Shown here: one piece after another, positions 15,934-24,643 of the stretch
Layout of the letters: each line of letters begins with the position of its first letter
Position numbering within the stretch: position 1 is the first letter of the stretch
From: Verrucomicrobiota bacterium JB023
Lineage (GTDB): Bacteria > Verrucomicrobiota > Verrucomicrobiia > Verrucomicrobiales > Akkermansiaceae
Assembly: GCA_030673895.1 (NCBI GenBank)
Contig: JAUTCR010000006.1
Span: 1 to 34,711, forward strand
Direction: 5' to 3'
DNA length: 34,711 nt
Notes under the pieces: generated by a model
What the model saw: the letters and a program-made list of their open reading frames with translations, nothing else
Databases searched by the model: none
What the model was told of the DNA's origin: nothing
Made by a program: the position numbers and the translations under genes

Positions 15934-18153
15934 ATGACCATTTCCAATAAGCCGAAGGCGATCTCCGACCTCGTCAAGCAGCACACCCAGCTTCATGCCC
16001 GCACCGGCCCCTTCACCGAGGAGCTTCTCCGTCAACCCGGCAAGTTCGGGCTCGGCCAAGTCCCTGCTCACCTTACCCCGGATTCCACAACGTCATCCAT
16101 CTGCGGCTACTGCTCGACCGGCTGCCGCCTCAAGGTCCACCTCAAGGATGGTCAAGCCGTCAACCTCACCCCGGCCACCAATTACCCCGTGAATCTGGGC
16201 ATGGCCTGCCCCAAAGGCTGGGAGGCCCTTGCGGTGCTCGACTCACCCGACCGGGCCACCACACCCTTGTTAGAAGGTCGTCCCGTGGATTGGAATACGG
16301 CGCTCGATTCCTTCTGCGATAACTTCAAGTCCATCCAGAAGCAGCATGGTCAGGAGTCCGTCGCCTTTATCTCCACGGGTCAGATCACTATCGAAGATTT
16401 CTTCCTTCTCGGCACCTTTGCCAAGTTCGGCATGGGCATTAAGCATGGAGACGGCAACACCCGGCAGTGCATGGCCACGGCAGTCACCGCCTACAAGCAG
16501 TCCTTCGGCTTCGACGCCCCACCCTACACCTACGCTGATTTTGAAGAATCCGATGTCCTTGTCTTCATCGGTGCCAATCCTGCCATCGCTCACCCCATCA
16601 TGTGGCAGCGCGTGATGCGCAATCAGCGCAATCCTGAAATTGTCGTCATCGACCCCCGGCGCACCGAGACCGCCCAAGTGGCCAGCCGTCATGTCGACCT
16701 TGCTCCCAAGTCTGATCTTCCTCTGCTCTACGCCCTCGCTCATTGCATCATCCGCGATGGGCGTATTGACGCCGACTCCCTCGCCCGGACCGAGGGATTC
16801 AGCGAATTTAAGAAATTCCTCAAGAGCTACTCTCCGGAAGCGGTTTCGCTCAAATGCGGACAAACGGTTGCCCAGATTGAGTCCCTCGCCCGACTCGTCT
16901 CGGAGCCCGGCAAGCGCGTCTCCTGGTGGTGGACCATGGGCATCAACCAGAGCTACGAGGGAACTCGTACAGCGCAAGCAATCATCAACCTCTGCCTGAT
17001 GACCGGCAACATCGGCAAACCCGGCACCGGGCCCAACTCCATAACCGGCCAGTGCAATGCCATGGGCACCCGCCTCTACGGAAATACGTCTTCCCTAGTA
17101 GGTGGCCACCTCTTCAACAAGCCCGAGCACCGGGAGAAGGTCGCCAAAATCCTCAACATCGACGAAAGCCGCATCCCCACCGAACCCGGCTGGGCGTATG
17201 ACCAGATCATGGACGGCATCGACCGTGGAGACATCAAGGGCCTCTGGATCATCGCCACCAACCCCAACCACTCCTGGGTCGCGCAAAAAAACTTCGCCCG
17301 CCTCCGTGAGAAGCTCGACTTCCTCGTGGTGCAGGACATGTATCACAACACCGAGACCGCCAAGCTCGCCGACCTTGTTCTCCCCGCTGCGGGATGGGGG
17401 GAAAAAGACGGCACCCTCATCAACTCCGAGCGCCGCCTCGGCGTCATCCGCCAAGTCAAGCAAGCCCCTGGACAGGCCCTCACCGACTACCGCATCATTC
17501 AAGCCCTCGCCGACCGATGGGGAGACTGCGAGTTCGTCAAGCAATGGCCGACCCCCGCCGACGCCTTTCAGACCATCAAAAAAATCAGCGCGGGCCAGCC
17601 CAGCGACATCACCGGCATCCGGGACTATGACCACCTCGAACAAGCCGGAGGCATTCAATGGCCATGCTCAAAGGAGCAAATCGCCGACGCAGAATCCCCG
17701 CTACCTTCCGAACGCCGCCTCTTCTCGGACGGAAATTACTATACCCCCAGTGGGAAAGCGATTTTCCACTTCGACCACCCTTCCCCTCTCGCCGAACCGA
17801 CCTGCGAGGATTATCCATTCATTCTCCTCACCGGGCGTGGCACAAGCAGCCAATGGCACACCCAGACCCGCACCGCCAAGTCGGCCATCCTCCGCAAGCT
17901 CTACCCGCAGGACTGCTACATCGAGATCAACCCTGACGACGCCAATCGCCTCGGCATCGCCGACCGCCAGACTGTCACCATCTCCAGCCGCCGTGCCAGC
18001 ATCGAGGCCCTCGCCTACCACGCCCCCACCGTGAAGCCGGGCCAACTCTTCATCCCGATGCACTACCCCGATGCCAACAAGCTCACCCACGCGAGCTTCG
18101 ACCCCCACTCCCGCCAGCCCAGCTATAAGTATTGCGCTGTTCAGGTCGGATAG
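15934..18153 (+). CDS. nasA: Assimilatory nitrate reductase, molybdopterin catalytic subunit
   Basis: A 739-residue molybdopterin oxidoreductase. The N-terminal [4Fe-4S] cluster is bound by Cys57, Cys60, Cys64 and Cys92 (CGYCSTGC and MACPKG). Cys179 in [13 protein letters not shown] is the expected molybdenum ligand. The C-terminal molydopterin-dinucleotide-binding domain begins near 620 ([17 protein letters not shown]). There is no twin-arginine signal, so it is cytoplasmic, which together with the nirA context argues for the NasA/NarB group rather than periplasmic NapA. It lacks the extra C-terminal 2Fe-2S domain of some NasA proteins. It reduces nitrate to nitrite, probably with electrons from the ferredoxin/DmsC fusion encoded just upstream. 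The ATG follows CTTCCTCCCC. Confidence 0.9.
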   Translation: MTISNKPKAISDLVKQHTQLHARTGPFTEELLRQPGKFGLGQVPAHLTPDSTTSSICGYCSTGCRLKVHLKDGQAVNLTPATNYPVNLGMACPKGWEALAVLDSPDRATTPLLEGRPVDWNTALDSFCDNFKSIQKQHGQESVAFISTGQITIEDFFLLGTFAKFGMGIKHGDGNTRQCMATAVTAYKQSFGFDAPPYTYADFEESDVLVFIGANPAIAHPIMWQRVMRNQRNPEIVVIDPRRTETAQVASRHVDLAPKSDLPLLYALAHCIIRDGRIDADSLARTEGFSEFKKFLKSYSPEAVSLKCGQTVAQIESLARLVSEPGKRVSWWWTMGINQSYEGTRTAQAIINLCLMTGNIGKPGTGPNSITGQCNAMGTRLYGNTSSLVGGHLFNKPEHREKVAKILNIDESRIPTEPGWAYDQIMDGIDRGDIKGLWIIATNPNHSWVAQKNFARLREKLDFLVVQDMYHNTETAKLADLVLPAAGWGEKDGTLINSERRLGVIRQVKQAPGQALTDYRIIQALADRWGDCEFVKQWPTPADAFQTIKKISAGQPSDITGIRDYDHLEQAGGIQWPCSKEQIADAESPLPSERRLFSDGNYYTPSGKAIFHFDHPSPLAEPTCEDYPFILLTGRGTSSQWHTQTRTAKSAILRKLYPQDCYIEINPDDANRLGIADRQTVTISSRRASIEALAYHAPTVKPGQLFIPMHYPDANKLTHASFDPHSRQPSYKYCAVQVG

Positions 18154-18207
18154 AGCCAGCATCGAACGCCAGCCATCGACCGGATGCCTTGAACGGTAGC
18201 CACAGAT

Positions 18208-18225
18208 CGCCGCATTCGCACGGCG
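18208..18225 (+). terminator. Weak hairpin terminator after nasA
   Basis: A 5-bp stem (CGCCG/CGGCG) with an 8-nt loop is followed by TTTACCTTTAAT, 54 bases past the nasA stop. The stem is short and the T-run broken, so this is only a candidate end for the nitrate operon. Confidence 0.35.
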
Positions 18226-18288
18226 TTTACCTTTAATCCCAGCGGAGACTACCCCTTTGGACAACCCACCGCGAGAGGCGTCAACTCA

Positions 18289-18317
18289 TTGACAGCCTCA
18301 GCCCGTCGGCGCGTAAT
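18289..18317 (+). promoter_or_regulatory. Sigma-70-type promoter predicting a leaderless mRNA
   Basis: TTGACA (18289-18294), a 17-base spacer and CGTAAT (18312-18317). The ATG at 18324 starts exactly 7 bases after the -10 element, where transcription itself should begin. The mRNA of the cytochrome c/propeller gene would then have no 5' leader. The -35 is perfect; the -10 matches 4 of 6. Confidence 0.5.
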
Positions 18318-18323
18318 GTCGGC

Positions 18324-21026
18324 ATGTTCAAGAGTTTGGCACTGCATCCAATCCTCATTCTCATCGGTTCCGTGCTCCTTCCTGCTTTGGCTCAGGCGGA
18401 AGAATTTGCCATCTTCGACCATGAACGGGCCACGGAAGAGCTGAAACGCTTCGGCGACGCCGAGTTCGAGTCCGGCAAGGCGCTCTACCAAAAAGTTTGC
18501 GCAGTCTGTCACGGGGATCTGCAGAAGCCAGCCATCAACGATACCGTTCGCCGCTTCCACGAAGTCCCCTTGGAGAACGGATCCACCCCTCTCGACATCT
18601 ATGGGACCTTGACCTATGGCTATAAGACGATGGCGCCCCAGCCCTGGATGGATGCGCGGCAAAAGTATGAGGTCATCCACTACATCCGGGAGGAGTTCTT
18701 CAAGGAGCACAATCCTTCCCAATATGTCACCTTGGACGATGACTACACGCAATTCCTCTGGAGCCGGCCCGATGCCAGCCTCCGCTTTCCTTGGCCGGAG
18801 AGCACCGCGCCCGATGCCGCTCCCTCCCCGCATAGCGAGGTGGACAATGGGCCAGCCCTCTTCGGGCATTTCGAGGTCAACCCCAGTCACTATGTGCCTA
18901 AGGGGCTCATCATTTCTCTCGACCCAGAGAATCGCAATGTCTCCAGCTCGCAGCACAATGCCCTCTATGATCTGGATACAGGCCGCCTGGCTGCCTTCTG
19001 GCAAGGAGGCCCGGTCACTTGGACCGATATCGTCTATGATGGCCAACACTCGCAGAACGCTCGGGTGAAGGGGGAGGTCATCTTCGAGAGCCCCATGGGC
19101 ATTGCCTGGACCAAGAAGCAGGAAGTCACGCCGGGCAAGCACATTGACTTCCGCGATCCCCGCGAGCAGGGACTCGATGGCCGCAGCTACGGTCCCCTTC
19201 CCAAGGACCATCTGCGCTACAAGGGCCTTTTCCTGAACGGAGACCAACCCGCCATCCACTTCGAGGTCAATGGGATTGACGTCATCGACAAGCCCTGGCT
19301 CGCAAGGGTCGGAGAGATTGATTACTACGTTCGCAGTATCACCGTCGCGCCCCACGAGCACGAGATGTATCTGCGCTTGCAAGGGAAGATCGAAGCCATT
19401 GCCACCAAGACCTTCTTCGGCAGCTCCGGCGATTTGTTAGGCAGGGGGAACATCAATGACGGCATCGCCCGCCTGTCGCCTGCCGACAAGCCCCTCACCT
19501 TCCACTTCGTAGCAACCCATCCGAAAAACATCGAGCAACTGGGCGCGCTCGAGCGTGAGGACCTACTCTACGAGGGCCAGCCTCTCGCCCAGAACTTCCC
19601 TTGGCCCGAACTGCCCGATGGCAGCGGCACCTCCTACCTCCGCAAGGACTACTCGCAAGCAGTTTCCATGGAGGCCGATTACCAAAAGGGCGAAGCCACC
19701 GGAGCCTTCAAGGTGGACACCATCCAACTTGCGCAAACCTCCAAGAATCCTTGGAAGACCCGCATCCGCCTCTCCGGCATCGACTTCATCGACGAGGACA
19801 CGGCGGCTCTCTGCTCTTGGAGCGGCGACGTCTTCATTGCGGAGAACATTCAGGGGAAGGATGGCCAGCCGGTCATTCTCTCCCGAATCGGAGCCGGCCT
19901 GCACCAGCCTCTCGGCCTTGTGGTCAGGGACGGTGAGATCTTCGTGGGATGCCGGGGTCAGATCATGCGTCCCCACGATCTCGATGGCGACGCGGTGGCC
20001 GACTACTACGAGGCCTTCAATACCGACCACGTCGTGACGATGCACTTCCACGACTTCTCTGCCGGATTGGATACTGACCAACATGGCAACTTCTACTATG
20101 CGAAGTGCTCTCAACACTGGGGCTCGGCGGTGCACAAGCGGCACGGCACGCTCATCCGGGTCTCCGCCGATGGCTCCAGCTCGGAGATTATCGCGACGGG
20201 GCTACGCTCGAACAACGGCATGTTCGTCGAAGATGACGAGACCATTTGGCTCACCGACCAAGAGGGCTTTTGGAACCCACAGAACAAGATCCTCCGGGTC
20301 AAGCTCGGCGGTTTCCACGGCAACATGCTGGCCTGGCACGACAACACACAAATCTCAGCCTCCGATGACGACATGGAGGAGCCCATGATCTGGGCGCAAA
20401 AGAGCTTCTCGAATTCACCTTCCGAGGTTTTTCGCTTCCCGGCGGAGGGCTGGGGCAACCTCAATTCCAAGCTGGGCTACTTTGGCTACGGTCGGGGCCA
20501 TCTCATGATCATCGCGAATGAGGAAAAGGGCGACGTCTTGCAGGGCTTCACTCAGCGACTCGATCTCCCACCCTTCCCCACCGGCATCATGCGGGGGGAG
20601 TTTCATCCCTCCGACCACTCGCTATTCGCCTGCGGTCTCTTCGGCTGGGGAAGTAATCGGACGGAATGGGGAGGACTCTTCCGCATCACCCCGACGGAGC
20701 ACCCTTCGTATAGCCTGACGGGGATCGAGACCGCCCCCGGCAAACTCTCCTTCACCTTGAGCGATGCCATTGAAGGCTCCGAGCTCAAGCCCGCCGATAT
20801 CACCCTCACCACCTACTCGATCGAGCGCTCGGCGCGCTACGGCTCCAAGCTGAAAGACGAGAACCCGATAGCTATCGAGACCTTGGAAGTCTCGGAGGAC
20901 GGTCAAACGATCACCTTGGGAGTGCCCGATCTCGCGCCCGCGCGCATCGTGATTCTCAGAGCGGAACTTCCCACCGGGTCGGGCGTTCAAGTCCGCGAAT
21001 TCCAAGGCTCGCTCTACGAGCTGTGA
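18324..21026 (+). CDS. Secreted cytochrome c / beta-propeller protein (DUF6797-type)
   Basis: A 900-residue exported protein. A signal peptide (1-25, ending ALAQA) is followed by a cytochrome c domain with haem motif CAVCH (59-63) and a likely Met ligand in GYKTMAPQPW. Residues about 170-470 are a strand-rich region of the DUF6797 kind. From about 490 to 810 there is an NHL/sugar-dehydrogenase-like propeller with motifs such as GLHQPLGLVVRDGEIFVGCRGQ in part, DLDGDAVADYYE and GLRSNNGMFVEDDETIWLTDQEG in part. Proteins of this design are numerous in planctomycetes and verrucomicrobia and are thought to oxidise carbohydrates or alcohols in the periplasm, passing electrons to the haem. The substrate is unknown. 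It has its own promoter and is separate from the nitrate operon. Confidence 0.8.
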   Translation: MFKSLALHPILILIGSVLLPALAQAEEFAIFDHERATEELKRFGDAEFESGKALYQKVCAVCHGDLQKPAINDTVRRFHEVPLENGSTPLDIYGTLTYGYKTMAPQPWMDARQKYEVIHYIREEFFKEHNPSQYVTLDDDYTQFLWSRPDASLRFPWPESTAPDAAPSPHSEVDNGPALFGHFEVNPSHYVPKGLIISLDPENRNVSSSQHNALYDLDTGRLAAFWQGGPVTWTDIVYDGQHSQNARVKGEVIFESPMGIAWTKKQEVTPGKHIDFRDPREQGLDGRSYGPLPKDHLRYKGLFLNGDQPAIHFEVNGIDVIDKPWLARVGEIDYYVRSITVAPHEHEMYLRLQGKIEAIATKTFFGSSGDLLGRGNINDGIARLSPADKPLTFHFVATHPKNIEQLGALEREDLLYEGQPLAQNFPWPELPDGSGTSYLRKDYSQAVSMEADYQKGEATGAFKVDTIQLAQTSKNPWKTRIRLSGIDFIDEDTAALCSWSGDVFIAENIQGKDGQPVILSRIGAGLHQPLGLVVRDGEIFVGCRGQIMRPHDLDGDAVADYYEAFNTDHVVTMHFHDFSAGLDTDQHGNFYYAKCSQHWGSAVHKRHGTLIRVSADGSSSEIIATGLRSNNGMFVEDDETIWLTDQEGFWNPQNKILRVKLGGFHGNMLAWHDNTQISASDDDMEEPMIWAQKSFSNSPSEVFRFPAEGWGNLNSKLGYFGYGRGHLMIIANEEKGDVLQGFTQRLDLPPFPTGIMRGEFHPSDHSLFACGLFGWGSNRTEWGGLFRITPTEHPSYSLTGIETAPGKLSFTLSDAIEGSELKPADITLTTYSIERSARYGSKLKDENPIAIETLEVSEDGQTITLGVPDLAPARIVILRAELPTGSGVQVREFQGSLYEL

Positions 21027-21042
21027 CGCCGCCTTTCTTGCT

Positions 21043-21072
21043 CGTTGCCAACCCATTGTCAGGTTGGCAACG
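21043..21072. terminator. Strong hairpin between convergent genes
   Basis: A perfect 11-bp stem (21043-21053 with 21062-21072, CGTTGCCAACC/GGTTGGCAACG) with an 8-nt loop. It lies between the stop codons of two convergent genes (21026 and 21081). There is no T-run on either side, so it may act as a bidirectional barrier or RNA stabiliser. Confidence 0.5.
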
Positions 21073-21080
21073 GGCCTCAT

Positions 21081-22124
21081 TCACCCCGCTTTCTCCTCTT
21101 CCTCGGGCTCCAGCTTGCGGGAAAGAATCTCGACGCCGAGAATCAGGAGCGCCCCCGCAATGATGGCGACGATGGCCACCCAGTCCCCACCGCTGCCGAG
21201 GTGCGGCAGGCTCCAGTTACCGTAGCCTTCGACGACGAGTTCTTCGTCCCCGACGAGCCCCGCCTTGACCTCGGCGAGAGTGCCCGGGCGGGCTTCCAGG
21301 GCGCGTTCCTCGGTCTTCACTAGCAAGTGCCCCCCGTCATTGCGAGCTGGCATCTCTTCCTTCCAAGGCCAAATCACGACCAGGGAACCGACAACAAAGC
21401 CGGTAATCATCCCGACCGCCTCGTCATGGAAATGCTTGAAGAGCCAGGTCAGGAACCGCGAAAGAGCAATCAGCCCCACCACCGCCCCGATGCCGACCGG
21501 GATGAGGATGGGCAGGGCTTCACCCAGCTTCAGCTCAGAAAGCGAACTGATGGAATCCAGCATGATGAGCTTATAATTCCCCATCAGAACAAGAACGAAC
21601 GAGCCACTCAGCCCCGGAATGATCATGCTGCAGACCGCGACCACCCCGCAAAGGCCGAGGTAGATAACGTTGGTGTTCTCCTGCGCTGGACGAAGGAAAA
21701 CGAGGACCACCGCAATCGCACAGCCCAGCAGAGCCAGCGCGATGGTGCGCCCGCTCCACTTACAGATCATCTTGCCCACCAAGGGGATGGACGCGGCGAT
21801 GAGGCCGAAAAAGAAGGCCCAGACCTGCAGGGGGTAATTCTCGAATCCCGCCTTCAGCACCTTGGCCAAGGTGAGTAAGCTGAGCACCGCGCCGATCCCG
21901 AGCGACGAGAGGAACCACAGGTCAACGCGCTCGGCAGCGGCCTTGAACTGGCCGCTCAAGGCGAGTTTGGCCGTCTCGGCATCAAAGCTTTTGAGCGCCC
22001 GAATGAGGCGCTCATAGATTCCGGTGATGAACGCGATGGTGCCGCCGGAGACGCCCGGGATGACATTGGCTGCTCCCATGGCAAAGCCCTTCATGGCGGT
22101 GAGTAGATGCTCCTTCACGCCCAA
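21081..22124 (-). CDS. DUF368 family membrane protein (polyprenyl-phosphate transporter family)
   Basis: A 347-residue integral membrane protein with about eight to nine helices. The family's two repeated loops are plain: GAANVIPGVSGGTIAFITG at 17-35 and a second copy, SMIIPGLSGSFVLVLMGNY, near 165-183. DUF368 proteins have been identified as undecaprenyl-phosphate transporters (PopT) that bring the lipid carrier back across the inner membrane for reuse in envelope synthesis. A periplasmic or cytoplasmic insert of about 55 charged residues (255-315) precedes the last helix, and the C-terminus is Glu-rich. The next gene upstream on this strand encodes a small membrane protein 78 bases away; the two may share a transcript. 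Confidence 0.88.
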   Translation of the reverse strand: MGVKEHLLTAMKGFAMGAANVIPGVSGGTIAFITGIYERLIRALKSFDAETAKLALSGQFKAAAERVDLWFLSSLGIGAVLSLLTLAKVLKAGFENYPLQVWAFFFGLIAASIPLVGKMICKWSGRTIALALLGCAIAVVLVFLRPAQENTNVIYLGLCGVVAVCSMIIPGLSGSFVLVLMGNYKLIMLDSISSLSELKLGEALPILIPVGIGAVVGLIALSRFLTWLFKHFHDEAVGMITGFVVGSLVVIWPWKEEMPARNDGGHLLVKTEERALEARPGTLAEVKAGLVGDEELVVEGYGNWSLPHLGSGGDWVAIVAIIAGALLILGVEILSRKLEPEEEEKAG

Positions 22125-22202
22125 TTTCTTCCGTTAAAAAGCCGCAGACAGCAAGCCTTAGCCAAGGACTGGATGACAATTCATCCGCAGGCGAGCGCCG
22201 CC

Positions 22203-22754
22203 CTAGTTTTTCTGCTTATCGAGCTCACGCAGTTTCGCCAGAACTCCCCGCACTTGGTTCGGGTCGGAGCGCAAATGAGCCAAGCGAAGCCTCTGCTGGA
22301 GGACTTCCCGGCTCTCAAGTTCCTCCGGGGACAGCTCGAACAAGAGCCGCGCGGCCAAGTCGTCATCGTTCATATCCAGAGCGCCCTCGATGGCCGCGAG
22401 CATCTCGTCACCCGAGGGCTTCGCTGGTTCTTCCGTGAAGGTCACCGAGCGTGACCCTGCCGGCAGGCGAGTGGCCTCGGGCCCTTCGACGGCTTCGAGA
22501 TAAACAAGCTCCGGCCCAACCTTCCTCCGGCGGTAGTCATTGAGAATCAGAATCGCAAAGAGCCCCATGATGAAGAGGAGCGGCTCCATGATGAGCGGCG
22601 TCATCAGCCATCCACGGATGAGCGCGAAGACGATGCCAATCGGCTTGGGGAGAAAGCCTAGCAAAAAGATCAGCAAATAGAGGCCGGAGAAGGCCAGGAG
22701 CACCCCCAGCGCTGCTCGCAAGGCGGGCCATTGGGATTTATCAGGCAAGGTCAC
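22203..22754 (-). CDS. Hypothetical membrane protein with two TM helices
   Basis: 183 residues, not recognised. Two hydrophobic helices at about 15-34 and 50-71 are followed by an RRRK stop-transfer patch. A soluble tail of about 105 residues is acidic and helical (DEMLAAIEGALDMNDDDLAARLLFELSP, given in part), rather like a pair of helix-turn-helix repeats. By the positive-inside rule the tail is cytoplasmic. The only usable start seen is GTG 22754, preceded by GGGG. It may be co-transcribed with the DUF368 gene. An inverted repeat GGATGA-CAAT-TCATCC at 22171-22186 lies just past its stop. Confidence 0.6.
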   Translation of the reverse strand: MTLPDKSQWPALRAALGVLLAFSGLYLLIFLLGFLPKPIGIVFALIRGWLMTPLIMEPLLFIMGLFAILILNDYRRRKVGPELVYLEAVEGPEATRLPAGSRSVTFTEEPAKPSGDEMLAAIEGALDMNDDDLAARLLFELSPEELESREVLQQRLRLAHLRSDPNQVRGVLAKLRELDKQKN

Positions 22755-22822
22755 CCCCGTAAGGTGGCACGAATGGGGAAAAAAGAAAATGGCCGAGTGT
22801 CCCTGAGTTGTTAAGCAGAGCC

Positions 22823-24268
22823 ATGTCGCGACCGGGAGTCAGCATTGAAGCCAAGGCCCGCTCCCGGGGCCAGCTGCCCGGGAGGATGAGGAATTGGACC
22901 CTGCGGCGCCAAGTGGTCTCCCTCGCCCTCTGGCCCTTTCTTGAGCAGGTGCTGGGATTTCTCGTCGCCACCGTGGACCTCGTGCTCACCGGTCGCATGG
23001 CGGAGGGCGACCTCCGCGTGGCCATGCTGGATGCGATGGGGCTGGGAGGCTACACCGCCTGGCTCCTGATGATTCTGCAGAGCTCGGTAGGCACCGGAGT
23101 CATGGCTCTCGTCTCGCGCGCCACAGGGGCGAACGACCGCCCCTTGGCCAAGCGGGGCTTGGCGCAGGGGCTGATCCTCGGCCTCGGCACCGGCCTGGTC
23201 GTCTCCACCCTCATCTTTCTTCTCCTCCCGACGATTATCCGGGCCTTTGGGCTCGATGGAGAGAGCGGTCGCCAGGCGATGGCCTATCTCGGCACCCTCG
23301 TGTGGAGCGCTCCCCTCATCGGCATCATGTTCGCGGCCTCCAATGCCCTGCGCGGCAGTGGCGATACCCGCACCCCGTTCTTCGCGATGGTGGTGGTCAA
23401 TCTCGTCAATGCCAGCCTGAGCTGGCTCTTCGTCTTCGGCCCCGGTGACTGGGGCGGCCGGGGCGTGCAAGGTCTCGCCCTGGGCACCCTCTTCGGCTGG
23501 GCCTCGGGAGCCTTCCTCATGCTCACTTACCTCTTCTTCCACCGTCGGGCCGAGGATGGGGAGAATCTCGTGCTCTCTCTGCGCGGATGCCGCCTACTTC
23601 CGGAGCGGGAAATAATCCAGCGGATCATCAAGGTCGGCATCCCCCAGGCCATGGAGATGGGCGGCATGTGGCTGATCCAGGCGGTCATGGTCTCCTTCAT
23701 CTCCGGTCTGCCGCAGGATGGGACACTCGGTGCCCACATGATCGCGATTCGTGTGGAGTCGATGAGTTTCTTGCCCGGATTCGCCATCGGTACTGCGGGG
23801 GCCGCCCTCGTCGGGCAGTATCTGGGCGCGCAAAATCCAGAAATGGCAGCCAAGACGGCACGGCTCTGCTGGCGCTACGCAGCCACCTTCATGGGCCTGC
23901 TCGGCATTCTCTTCCTCGTCTGGCCGCGCGAGCTGATCGGCCTCATCGTGCCCGAGGGACCTGATTCCGAGCTATTCAAGGACCTCTCCAGTCCACTTCT
24001 CTTCCTTTGCGGCCTTTCCCAGCCTTTCCTCGCCACCTGTCTGGTCATGAAGACCACCATGCGGGGCGCCGGAGCCACCAAGCTGGTGATGCGCTACGCC
24101 TTCTCCTCGATGATCTTTTACCGCGTCCTCGTCGTCCCCATCGGGGTCACCTACTTCGGCATGAATCTCACCGGCATCTGGATCGTGATGTTCATGGACA
24201 TCATCACCCAGGCCATTCTCTTTTCCCGCCTGCATTTTCAGGGTCAATGGCTGAAGGCCAAGGTCTGA
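22823..24268 (+). CDS. MATE family efflux transporter
   Basis: A 481-residue transporter with twelve predicted helices in two homologous halves. MATE features include LALWPFLEQVLGFLVATVDL near 33-52, GSGDTRTPF around 180, and the matching second-half GAGATKLVMRY near 415. The family exports drugs and cationic compounds by Na+ or H+ antiport; no substrate can be assigned. An N-terminal extension of about 25 basic residues precedes helix one. I chose ATG 22823 over an in-frame TTG at 22808. The gene stands alone between a minus-strand gene and the promoter of tatA. Confidence 0.88.
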   Translation: MSRPGVSIEAKARSRGQLPGRMRNWTLRRQVVSLALWPFLEQVLGFLVATVDLVLTGRMAEGDLRVAMLDAMGLGGYTAWLLMILQSSVGTGVMALVSRATGANDRPLAKRGLAQGLILGLGTGLVVSTLIFLLLPTIIRAFGLDGESGRQAMAYLGTLVWSAPLIGIMFAASNALRGSGDTRTPFFAMVVVNLVNASLSWLFVFGPGDWGGRGVQGLALGTLFGWASGAFLMLTYLFFHRRAEDGENLVLSLRGCRLLPEREIIQRIIKVGIPQAMEMGGMWLIQAVMVSFISGLPQDGTLGAHMIAIRVESMSFLPGFAIGTAGAALVGQYLGAQNPEMAAKTARLCWRYAATFMGLLGILFLVWPRELIGLIVPEGPDSELFKDLSSPLLFLCGLSQPFLATCLVMKTTMRGAGATKLVMRYAFSSMIFYRVLVVPIGVTYFGMNLTGIWIVMFMDIITQAILFSRLHFQGQWLKAKV

Positions 24269-24338
24269 GCCGCCCCCTTGTGGTCCGGAATCCCCGGAGC
24301 GGGCCGAAAGAAGCCGAACGAGCTCGTCGTTAATTGTT

Positions 24339-24367
24339 TTGCAAACGAGATGGCCACACCCTACTTT
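24339..24367 (+). promoter_or_regulatory. Promoter of tatA predicting a leaderless mRNA
   Basis: TTGCAA (24339-24344), a 17-base spacer and TACTTT (24362-24367), followed by exactly 6 bases and the ATG of tatA at 24374. The arrangement is the same as at 18289-18324. Both elements are imperfect, so the case rests on spacing and on the repeated geometry. Confidence 0.4.
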
Positions 24368-24373
24368 ATCCAC

Positions 24374-24643
24374 ATGAACATTCCTGCATTCATTGGCGGC
24401 CTCGGCGGCCAGGAAGTCATGATCATCTTCCTGATCGTGCTGCTTCTTTTTGGCGCCAAGAAGATCCCCGAACTTGCTCGCGGCCTCGGCAAGTCGATGG
24501 GTGAATTCAAGAAAGCCCGCGACGAATTCGAGCGCGAAATCATGACCGCCGAAAGCGAGGCTATGGATGACGAGCCTAAGGCCAAGAAGAAGGACGAAGA
24601 GAGAGCGCCTGCTCCCGCTGAATCCCAATCCCGCGAAAGCTAA
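24374..24643 (+). CDS. tatA: Sec-independent protein translocase subunit TatA
   Basis: An 89-residue protein with the TatA plan: a short N-terminus, one membrane helix (about 12-26, [14 protein letters not shown]), the FG hinge, then the amphipathic helix [20 protein letters not shown] (27-46) and a charged tail of Lys, Glu and Ala. TatA forms the pore for folded twin-arginine proteins. Length and the sequence after the hinge fit TatA/E better than TatB. No tatB or tatC gene is nearby. The start at 24374 gives the family-like [12 protein letters not shown]; an ATG at 24350 would add 8 residues. The next gene begins directly after the stop. Confidence 0.92.
   Translation: MNIPAFIGGLGGQEVMIIFLIVLLLFGAKKIPELARGLGKSMGEFKKARDEFEREIMTAESEAMDDEPKAKKKDEERAPAPAESQSRES

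Noticed and set aside
18249-19382. 377-residue minus-strand frame opposite the cytochrome/propeller gene
   Set aside because: The plus strand encodes a signal peptide and CxxCH haem motif here; the minus frame is a shadow.
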